From positions 1 through 20,048 of the IMG/VR virus record IMGVR_UViG_3300044302_004889: a stretch of 20,048 nt of DNA; one strand, 5' to 3'. A model generated the notes under the pieces. The model saw nothing but the letters and a program-made list of their open reading frames with translations, made no database searches and was not told the origin of the DNA. Position 1 is the first letter of the stretch. Each line of letters begins with the position of its first letter. Below, piece after piece: positions 14,411 to 20,048 of this stretch. The translations under genes were made by a program, and so were the position numbers. Origin of the DNA: a virus.

Positions 14411-14447
14411 AAAAAAAGCTGTGGTCTCCAAAATGGAGGCCACAGCT
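14411..14447 (-). terminator. Strong intrinsic terminator
   Basis: AGCTGTGG (14417-14424) pairs with CCACAGCT (14440-14447), and CTCC (14426-14429) with GGAG (14435-14438), around a 5-nt loop. That makes a 13-position stem with one internal mismatch on the minus-strand transcript (a G-U wobble if read on plus). On the minus strand a run of seven T follows at once, so it ends transcription of the 14505-16172 gene before the dehydrogenase. No T-run follows it on the plus strand. Confidence 0.88.
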
Positions 14448-14504
14448 CTCAAAATAATTTATAATAGTCGTTCGGCTATGAATCGAACTGTAAGTTTTTA
14501 GATT

Positions 14505-16172
14505 TTAATAATCATCATCTTCATCATCATAGTAATCATCATAATCATCCTCATAATCTTCTTCATCTTCATATTCAGATGTGTAAGATAACATATCTTC
14601 ATTTGATGGAGTATAATTACCATTTTTTGCTTCAACAAAATCAACTATTTGTTTTAATGCCATTTTAGTTGCTCTTTCATATGTTTGCTCTTCATCTCCT
14701 GATGATTGCATAATTTTAGTGAATATGCTTTGGAGTGTTGATTGAATTGCTAATGGAATATCTTTTGAATTAATTAAAAATGAATGAGCAGGACCTGCTG
14801 TTTCTGTACCATATCCTTTGTAGAAGAAATCCCCATCATTGTAATAACGATAGATTATTTTATTAATTGCTCTTAACATTTCGCCTTCAATAAATTCAGA
14901 ATTACCTTGTCCCGGTACTAATTCGTCATATAAGACATTATTTCTTTTTTCTAATTCACCACCTACCCATTCTTTTATTGGCTCACTAAAGTAATCATCT
15001 GCTCTTGTCTCTAAATCTTCCATTTCTTCATCAGACATTTTACCTTTCATAAATATTTTATCCATATCTACTTCTTGGTATCCACTTAAAATACCATCAA
15101 GTACTTTAACAAATGAATCTTTCATTTTAGAATTTAAAACTCCTTGATCTATTTGGTTTCTAAGTGATTTTACTAAAGCAACTTCATTTGATTCTAGACT
15201 ATAACCTTCAGTTAATTTAAAATCAACAATATCTTTTTGAAGTTGTTTTACTGGTTTAACAATTGGAGCAATATCAGCACCTTCATTTTTAGCAAATGGA
15301 TTAGGCATGTCTGAAACTCTTCTAAATTCTTTAGCATGTACACGTGCCATTAAAGCTGATTTGCGGTTATCAGTTTTAGTATAAAATGATTCTAATGCAT
15401 CTAATATTTCATCATATGAGTATTTATCTGCTATTGCTTGGATTAGATCGAATGATTTTGAATCTACATCTTCATTTGCTAAAGGTTTAATTGTCGTTGA
15501 CATAAAATTCCTTTCTTCAGGTAAATCGTCCCACTTTTTCCCAACATATATTTCAGCATCATCAGGATCTTTAAATACTGTTAATAGAGAATCCATTTGT
15601 TGTTCAGCATCCATTCTACTCCACATTTTACTATCTACTTTCCTATCACTAGCTTCATTTAAGCTTCCATAAGGAAAGTTACTAGGATTGTATCCTAATG
15701 TATAGTCTTCATTATAATCATAAATGTCACCTTTACTATTAACAGTTACTATTCCATTACTTTCTCCATTAACATAAACAGTATATAAAGGGTTATCATT
15801 TATATCAAATTCTTCAAAAGATACATCTACTTCTCCATCACCCCCCATAGAATCAAGAATAGCACCTTCAATTTGTCCTTCTATATTTTGAGCCCTCATC
15901 TCATCATCTTCGTATTTACCATCTCCTACAGAAGTACCATCAACTTCATATCTATCAGGAGCATCAAACATTATTGAACCCATAGCTTCTTCATCTCCTT
16001 CATTAACTTTTTTACCTTGTTTAGCTTCATATGCTTTTTTAACACTTTCCAATGTTGGTAAAGGTTCACCTGATTTTCTAGTATCATACCCAGGTGCACT
16101 TTCATTTAATAGTTCAGCATCCTTATGTAATCTACCTTCAGCTATATATTTTTTTAAATCAAATTTGTCCAT
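14505..16172 (-). CDS. Putative encapsidated protein with capsid-targeting-like N-terminus
   Basis: This 555-residue, strongly acidic protein has no recognised family. The first residues, MDKFDLKKYIAEGRL, resemble the T4 capsid-targeting peptide MKTYQEFIAEA, with a protease consensus site I10-A11-E12/G13. The next protein upstream starts almost the same way. The body is mixed: a Glu/Asp-rich region at about 55-170 including FDINDNPLYTVYVNGES, a helical part with PIVKPVKQLQKDIVDFKLTE at about 295-315, and ADDYFSEPIKEWVGGELEKR near 395. The last 25 or so residues are nearly all Asp, Glu and Tyr. It starts one base after its neighbour's stop and is followed by the terminator at 14411. Packaging into the head is inferred from the N-terminus. 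Confidence 0.82.
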   Translation of the reverse strand: MDKFDLKKYIAEGRLHKDAELLNESAPGYDTRKSGEPLPTLESVKKAYEAKQGKKVNEGDEEAMGSIMFDAPDRYEVDGTSVGDGKYEDDEMRAQNIEGQIEGAILDSMGGDGEVDVSFEEFDINDNPLYTVYVNGESNGIVTVNSKGDIYDYNEDYTLGYNPSNFPYGSLNEASDRKVDSKMWSRMDAEQQMDSLLTVFKDPDDAEIYVGKKWDDLPEERNFMSTTIKPLANEDVDSKSFDLIQAIADKYSYDEILDALESFYTKTDNRKSALMARVHAKEFRRVSDMPNPFAKNEGADIAPIVKPVKQLQKDIVDFKLTEGYSLESNEVALVKSLRNQIDQGVLNSKMKDSFVKVLDGILSGYQEVDMDKIFMKGKMSDEEMEDLETRADDYFSEPIKEWVGGELEKRNNVLYDELVPGQGNSEFIEGEMLRAINKIIYRYYNDGDFFYKGYGTETAGPAHSFLINSKDIPLAIQSTLQSIFTKIMQSSGDEEQTYERATKMALKQIVDFVEAKNGNYTPSNEDMLSYTSEYEDEEDYEDDYDDYYDDEDDDY

Positions 16173-16173
16173 A

Positions 16174-16452
16174 TTAGTGGTATTTTTCTATATCTTCTGT
16201 ATCCATTAAGTACATATCCTCTCTTTGATCATATACTACTGACATATCTCTTAAAGCAATTCCTTCATCGTTAAATAAATCTTCTATAGGTACACCATCT
16301 ACATTTTCTTCAAATCCATAATCATCTCTTAATTCATCCATCATCCCTCCTTCACCTTTTTTGATGTTTATTTCAATGTCTTCAATAGGTCCACTTACTT
16401 CTTTTAATAGTTTACCTTCAGCTAAATATTTTTTATAATTAAAGTTATCCAT
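16174..16452 (-). CDS. Small acidic protein with capsid-targeting-like N-terminus
   Basis: This 92-residue product opens MDNFNYKKYLAEGKLLKE and shares KKY(L/I)AEG(K/R)L with the 555-residue protein encoded next. The cleavage-like site L10-A11-E12/G13 is at the same residue number. After it the sequence is acidic with no recognised domain: PIEDIEINIKKGEGGMMDEL and DGVPIEDLFNDEGIALRD. The two genes are also similar at DNA level over their first 50 or so bases but diverge afterwards, suggesting a shared or duplicated leader module on different cargo. It is separated by one base from the downstream gene. Confidence 0.75.
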   Translation of the reverse strand: MDNFNYKKYLAEGKLLKEVSGPIEDIEINIKKGEGGMMDELRDDYGFEENVDGVPIEDLFNDEGIALRDMSVVYDQREDMYLMDTEDIEKYH

Positions 16453-16459
16453 AATATTT

Positions 16460-16546
16460 TTATTTACAACATTTCATTTCGCACCAACCTAAACATACTT
16501 TGTTAAAAGTTATAGCGCATACTAATTTGCATATTAATTTTTTCAT
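16460..16546 (-). CDS. Tiny Cys-rich ORF (28 residues)
   Basis: ATG at 16546 opens MKKLICKLVCAITFNKVCLG, then WCEMKCCK and TAA, with the stop seven bases before the next ATG. Six of 28 residues are Cys (6, 10, 18, 22, 26, 27), and the N-terminal half is hydrophobic and basic, so it could be a membrane-associated or metal-binding peptide. Its leader is A-rich, and the TATTTATA motif lies 12 nt upstream, as for three clear genes. That spacing is the main support. It fills an otherwise empty 131-bp gap. No family is recognised. Confidence 0.5.
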   Translation of the reverse strand: MKKLICKLVCAITFNKVCLGWCEMKCCK

Positions 16547-16557
16547 TTTGTTTTTAT

Positions 16558-16565
16558 TATAAATA
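16558..16565 (-). promoter_or_regulatory. TATTTATA motif upstream of Cys-rich ORF
   Basis: The coding strand reads TTTAATATTTATAATAAAA, 12 nt before the ATG at 16546 and 18 bp after the preceding stop codon. The first 13 bases are identical to the copy before the portal gene (9067). This would be the leader of the unit containing the Cys-rich ORF and the two targeting-peptide proteins. Confidence 0.48.
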
Positions 16566-16583
16566 TTAAATTTTATTTCCCCA

Positions 16584-17423
16584 TTACCATTTTTTACAAG
16601 ACCAATATCTAGCCATTGTTTTAGGTCCTGGATTATCGCAATTGTGTCTTGCTCTAAATGCTGATCTTGCTTTAGGATTTGACTTTCTTATTTTCATGGT
16701 TTTTTGTCCAGCTTTTTTAGCTGTAGTTCCTCCATGCCCAAAATTAACTTTTTTTACTTTAATTGTACCATCAGCATTTTTTTTACCTGAGTTAACATAA
16801 ACTTTAAATTTCTTACTATCACCTCTCATTGGTTTATTTAAAGTAACTGTTTTACCTTTATATTTTGCTTCAGTTATATTTTCATCAATAATTTCCATAT
16901 CTAGTACTTCTTGAATAGACATATATGATTCATCTAAATCTTTATTGATTTTATCTCCTGCTTTTTTAGCTGATTTGTAAGCTTTTGTACCTGGTTTGGA
17001 CATACCACTTTTGCCTACTCTTTTTCTTTTAGCACGTATATTAGCCCATAATCCCGGTTTTTCTTCATTTATAATTTTATCTTTTACATACATTATATAT
17101 GATCCATCTTCTAAAATAGGAAAATCTAAAGGTACTTTTTTACCTTCAAATATACCAAAATGACCTAAATCCGTTTCTGTTAAAATTGTTAAATCAACTG
17201 GGTTGTTAAACCCTAAGATACCTCTACTATATAATGATCTTGCTTCTGCAATTAAATCAAAGTATTCACGTGAACCCCATTCACATACTGGCTCATTAAG
17301 CGGTTTATTATTGTCTATATGGTATTTTAACGCCTCAGACAACATAGTCCTAGACGCTTTATTTTCATTAAGTACTAACGCATTATCTTTAGTTTCGCAT
17401 GTATTACATCCACAATTGCACAT
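16584..17423 (-). CDS. Conserved phage protein with N-terminal Cys cluster and C-terminal Cys/Trp domain
   Basis: The 279-residue product has no assigned function. The frame is open to ATG 17468, but that start overlaps the upstream gene. The ATG at 17423, eight bases past that stop and behind an A-run, is preferred and opens MCNCGCNTCET, a tight C-x-C-x-C-x2-C cluster that could bind metal. A central region has KPGLWANIRAKRKRVG and a KPGTKAYKSAKKAG basic stretch, a pattern I recall from hypothetical phage proteins. The C-terminus (about 185-279) has YKGKTVTLNKPMRGDSKKFK and ends ARHNCDNPGPKTMARYWSCK, a conserved tail seen in unknown virion-region proteins of marine T4-like phages. A structural or DNA-associated role is likely, but that is inference. 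Confidence 0.82.
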   Translation of the reverse strand: MCNCGCNTCETKDNALVLNENKASRTMLSEALKYHIDNNKPLNEPVCEWGSREYFDLIAEARSLYSRGILGFNNPVDLTILTETDLGHFGIFEGKKVPLDFPILEDGSYIMYVKDKIINEEKPGLWANIRAKRKRVGKSGMSKPGTKAYKSAKKAGDKINKDLDESYMSIQEVLDMEIIDENITEAKYKGKTVTLNKPMRGDSKKFKVYVNSGKKNADGTIKVKKVNFGHGGTTAKKAGQKTMKIRKSNPKARSAFRARHNCDNPGPKTMARYWSCKKW

Positions 17424-17430
17424 ATTTTTT

Positions 17431-18558
17431 TTATTTAATTCCGTTTGTAAAAGTTGTTGGAGATACATTTTTCACAGATATAGGACCCGAAAATGATAAA
17501 GGATTTTCATCTATATATGCTTCCATTTCTCCTGCTGATTTTACCAAATAATCTCCAAAATTAGATGTTGTATCAACAAATATAAAATCACTTACTCCCT
17601 CTGCATTAACATAATTATTAGCATAAATTTTTTGAAATGCTTTTCTTAATTCTAATGAACTATCTAATATATCTGATGTTAATACTTTATCAATATTATC
17701 TGCTCTGCCATACATTTCTTTAGCTAGATCTTTTGATAGTTTTAATATTTCTGCTTTATCTTCTCCTCTTTCAATTAAATCAGGAATAAATAAATCAGGT
17801 CTTACTTTATTAGCTATATCTTCATATTCATCTACTTTTTTTAGTATAGGAATATTTCTTGAAATTGATTGATCTCGTTTTCCTAATCTACCTGATGTAC
17901 CTTTTACTTCTAAATAATTACCATCCCAATTTAAATCACCTTTATCACCAGTCATCATTTTAACATCTTTTAAAAGTAAAGCTAAAGCTATTTCTGCTTT
18001 ACCAACACCTCTACCTCCTTCAGTACCCCCAAAATTTATTAAATCCCTTAATGAATTAGCTGAGACCCCTGATTTAGCTAAATCGTTTATTAAATTAGAT
18101 TTCCCATCTTTTTTTAAACCAGCTAATGAAAAATGATTTCTCATAACATATGATTGAAAATTATCAACATCATCATTATTAACTAATATATTAAATAATT
18201 CTTGTGCAGCATCAACTCCAGCTAATGTAGAATCATTTATATCTGCATTATTAGCTATTTGTGTGAAGAATTTTTGTTTAGGTCTATTTTTAATATATTT
18301 TTTTAAATATGTTATAGCTTCATCATCACCTTCAAGATTTTTAAGTAAAACTCCAATATCTTCTCTATCAATAGATGCTAATTCTTCATCTGGAAATAAA
18401 GATAATTGAGTATCTTCAACTCTATCTTCAGCATCTTCAGTTATAAATTTTGAAAACATTTCAAATAATAATTCCTTTTCTTTAGGATTATTCATATCTG
18501 GGTATCCTTTAGGAAATTTATATGCTACTCTGTTTATATATTTAGTTATATTATCCAT
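17431..18558 (-). CDS. Conserved phage protein with PD-(D/E)XK nuclease-like motif
   Basis: The 375-residue protein opens KYINRVAYKFPKGYPDMNNP, a start I recall from uncharacterised proteins of marine T4-like phages. Residues about 175-230 look like a PD-(D/E)XK nuclease core. GVGKAEIALALLL (E189) is followed by KGDLNWDGNYLEVKGTSGRL, placing D208 and E217-x-K219 at normal spacing for the catalytic Asp and Glu-x-Lys. The rest is helical, and the C-terminal half ends in a region with FIFVDTTSNFGDYLV. No second DNA-binding domain is recognised. The ATG shares one base with the upstream stop (TAATG), implying coupled translation. Nuclease activity is suggested by motif only; a structural protein with a dead fold is possible. 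Confidence 0.82.
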   Translation of the reverse strand: MDNITKYINRVAYKFPKGYPDMNNPKEKELLFEMFSKFITEDAEDRVEDTQLSLFPDEELASIDREDIGVLLKNLEGDDEAITYLKKYIKNRPKQKFFTQIANNADINDSTLAGVDAAQELFNILVNNDDVDNFQSYVMRNHFSLAGLKKDGKSNLINDLAKSGVSANSLRDLINFGGTEGGRGVGKAEIALALLLKDVKMMTGDKGDLNWDGNYLEVKGTSGRLGKRDQSISRNIPILKKVDEYEDIANKVRPDLFIPDLIERGEDKAEILKLSKDLAKEMYGRADNIDKVLTSDILDSSLELRKAFQKIYANNYVNAEGVSDFIFVDTTSNFGDYLVKSAGEMEAYIDENPLSFSGPISVKNVSPTTFTNGIK

Positions 18559-19022
18559 TATACTTCTATTGTTGCTTCATCATCAATATTAACATCAACA
18601 TTTTCTTCACCACCACCACTATCATCACTACCTCCTGTATCAGCAGCATCTTTTGATTCTGGAGCTCCATATCTTAATATACGAGCTATTGCTTCAATTG
18701 CTCTTTCTTCTTCTGGGAGATTAAGTAAATAGTATTTTTTACCTTCAACTTGTGCTATCCAACTTGTTTTAGTGAATATTAAATAGAAATTAAAATCATT
18801 TCTTAAATTGATTCTAAATGTTGAAGGTTTTGGTGCAACCCAATCAATTGATGCTATAAAAGAATCAAATTCATAGGTTAGTAAATCGATTATTACTTTT
18901 TTTAATTGTGGAAATTTAGTAAGTTCATCGTATTCAACAGCAGCTTCTTCGGCCTGTTTCCTATTCCCAACGATAGTTGGGACAAGTAATCTAATCTTTT
19001 CCCTTAACTCTGCCGCTGTCAT
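18558..19022 (-). CDS. Hypothetical virion-region protein
   Basis: This 154-residue product is not assigned to a family. The N-terminal half is helical: MTAAELREKIRLLVPTIVG, then AEEAAVEYDELTKFPQLKKV and DLLTYEFDSFIASIDW. A central beta-like part follows with TFRINLRNDFNFYLIFTKTSW and GKKYYLLNLPEEERAIE. After about residue 118 it becomes a Gly/Asp/Glu-rich disordered tail, DTGGSDDSGGGEENVDV. It is two bases from the upstream gene and overlaps the next by one base, so the three are probably one coupled set. No membrane segment or signal peptide is seen. Confidence 0.75.
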   Translation of the reverse strand: MTAAELREKIRLLVPTIVGNRKQAEEAAVEYDELTKFPQLKKVIIDLLTYEFDSFIASIDWVAPKPSTFRINLRNDFNFYLIFTKTSWIAQVEGKKYYLLNLPEEERAIEAIARILRYGAPESKDAADTGGSDDSGGGEENVDVNIDDEATIEV

Positions 19023-19024
19023 GA

Positions 19025-20048
19025 TTATTTCTGTTTTGCTGTTGGACCTTTTCCTCCACCTTTAGCTTTATATGATGCTACTGCACCAGCTATAGCTTTA
19101 GCTGCTTTTTCTGATTTTCCTGATTTTTTAATCTTACTGACTAATGAATCATAATCCTCAGCCATTCTTTTCTTTTGTTTAGCTGTAGGTCCTGATCCTG
19201 CGCCTTTTCTTTTAAGGTTAGCTATATACCCAGCTATATTAGCTGCGTCTTTTTTAGTTTTTCCTTTTTGTTTATCTATTTTTTTAGCTAATGAGTCAAA
19301 TGATTCATCTACTTTACCATCTTGGTCTTCATCTTTTGCATCGATTTTTTTATCCCAAAATCCTTTAGGTAAACCTTCTTTTAATTGTTTAGCTAATTTT
19401 TCTGCTATTTTTGATTTATTCATATTATTAGTATTTGTTTTTTCATTTAAATCATCTACTGATGTAATTTTATCTTCAATTGTTTCATCAATTTCAATAT
19501 CATCTACTACATCTATTACTGCATCGATTTTAGGTTCTTTTAATTCAAAATCAAGATAATGCTTTGCCCCAACTAATGCATCTTTTGCTTTGAATATTTT
19601 ACTTTGCCACCATGAAGGAAAATCAACTTCACCTTCACCATCAAACCCATCTACTACCTTATATAACTCCATAGCATATTTACCAATTCTATATAAATCA
19701 GCTTTTATCATATGAGGTTCATTATCTTCATGACCTAAATCATAATCTTCTTTAAGTTCTGATTTTGATAAAGAGGCAATATCATGTTTTTTATATTTTT
19801 TACCATCTTTACCTTTAACCTCTTTTTCTTCTTTAGCTTCAGGTATAAATTTATCACCATAAACTGATTCTTCACCTTCTTCACCTTGAACTATATCAAT
19901 ATGATCTCTTATCATAGCATCTAAATATAAATTAGCATCATCTGTTGACATTGCTTTCATCATAGATGAAATAATATAATCATCATCACCAATAGCATCT
20001 CTAAGTCGGTCTAATTTAGCCCAAGCTGATTCATCTGTGGTTTCATTC
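19025..20048 (-). CDS. Virion-region protein with duplicated C-terminal basic module (5' end cut by window edge)
   Basis: The frame stays open past the first internal ATG (19963) to the window edge, reading ETTDESAWAKLDRLRDAIGD there, so the start lies outside and at least 340 residues are encoded. A middle domain has YDLGHEDNEPHMIKADLYRI, then DFPSWWQSKIFKAKDAL and HYLDFELKEP, a block I recall from hypothetical proteins of marine T4-like phages. An EF-hand- or dockerin-like DEDQDGKVDE follows. The C-terminus is two copies of a basic helix module ending GPTAKQK. Fusion of a conserved acidic part and a repeated basic part hints at DNA or protein contact inside the particle. Function is unknown. 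Confidence 0.82.
   Translation of the reverse strand, partial: NETTDESAWAKLDRLRDAIGDDDYIISSMMKAMSTDDANLYLDAMIRDHIDIVQGEEGEESVYGDKFIPEAKEEKEVKGKDGKKYKKHDIASLSKSELKEDYDLGHEDNEPHMIKADLYRIGKYAMELYKVVDGFDGEGEVDFPSWWQSKIFKAKDALVGAKHYLDFELKEPKIDAVIDVVDDIEIDETIEDKITSVDDLNEKTNTNNMNKSKIAEKLAKQLKEGLPKGFWDKKIDAKDEDQDGKVDESFDSLAKKIDKQKGKTKKDAANIAGYIANLKRKGAGSGPTAKQKKRMAEDYDSLVSKIKKSGKSEKAAKAIAGAVASYKAKGGGKGPTAKQK
19028..19303 (-). repeat. Tandem duplicated GPTAKQK module
   Basis: Two copies of an approximately 43-residue unit are encoded at 19172-19303 and 19028-19156. Both run (F/Y)DSLxxKI, Lys-rich turn, xxAxxIAGxxA, basic turn, then GxGxGPTAKQK. The second copy ends at the stop codon. Identity is clear at the ends and lower in the middle, so this is an established domain repeat rather than recent slippage. 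Confidence 0.85.

Noticed and set aside
14462-14497. tRNA-like T-arm (GTTCGATTC on the minus strand) after the 14505 gene
   Set aside because: The flanking bases do not form a 5-bp T stem, and no acceptor, D or anticodon arm can be folded. It gives at best a 5-bp hairpin (GTTCG/CGAAC).
19025-19963. Start of the right-most gene at ATG 19963
   Set aside because: The same frame continues open with a plausible protein sequence to the window edge, so the true start is outside.
1-20048. CRISPR array, insertion sequence, rRNA or integrase
   Set aside because: No regularly spaced repeats, no transposase or integrase motifs, and no rRNA-like conserved stretches were seen on either strand.

Overview
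The window is a stretch of a T4-like (tailed, contractile-tail lineage) bacteriophage genome. Every supported gene is on the minus strand. The hallmark morphogenesis genes are unmistakable: large terminase (gp17), portal (gp20), prohead protease (gp21), scaffold core (gp22) and major capsid protein (gp23). The DNA is very AT-rich, with A/T-ending codons almost everywhere; the capsid and scaffold genes use visibly more C- and G-ending codons. Start codons follow A-rich leaders with almost no Shine-Dalgarno sequences, and one secreted protein has a signal peptide ending NCYSQ. Both traits suggest a host in the Bacteroidetes/Flavobacteria. That host call is an inference; nothing in the window names the host.

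Layout in the direction of transcription, from high to low coordinates. (1) 20048-16584: four head or virion-associated genes of unknown role, the first cut by the window edge. One carries a PD-(D/E)XK-like motif, one has a duplicated basic GPTAKQK module, and one ends in a conserved Cys/Trp domain. (2) 16546-14505: a tiny Cys-rich ORF and two proteins that share an N-terminal peptide resembling the T4 capsid-targeting sequence, closed by a strong hairpin terminator at 14411-14447. (3) 14379-11824: a metabolic-looking block with a COG2509-like FAD-dependent dehydrogenase, a small HRYDKPA protein, a mannose-6-phosphate-isomerase-like cupin and a NadR/AAA_28-like P-loop kinase. (4) 11799-10651: an acidic protein followed by two overlapping membrane/coiled-coil proteins with spanin-like architecture. 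(5) 10649-7141: terminase and portal. (6) 7112-4052: four unknown genes, tightly packed or overlapping, in the portal-to-protease interval. (7) 4044-1: protease, a probable terminator and promoter region, scaffold and major capsid protein, the last running off the left edge.

The late head pathway can be read directly. The scaffold and portal nucleate a prohead of gp23, gp21 cleaves gp23, scaffold and probably targeted internal proteins, and gp17 packages DNA through gp20. The tail sheath and tube genes (18, 19), which sit between 17 and 20 in T4, are absent from that place. The exact 8-mer TATTTATA lies 12-17 nt upstream of four start codons on the coding strand, inside a longer shared sequence, and may be the phage's own late promoter or leader signal. 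The most interesting items are the candidate encapsidated-protein family, that motif, and the redox/nucleotide/cupin block inside a structural late region.
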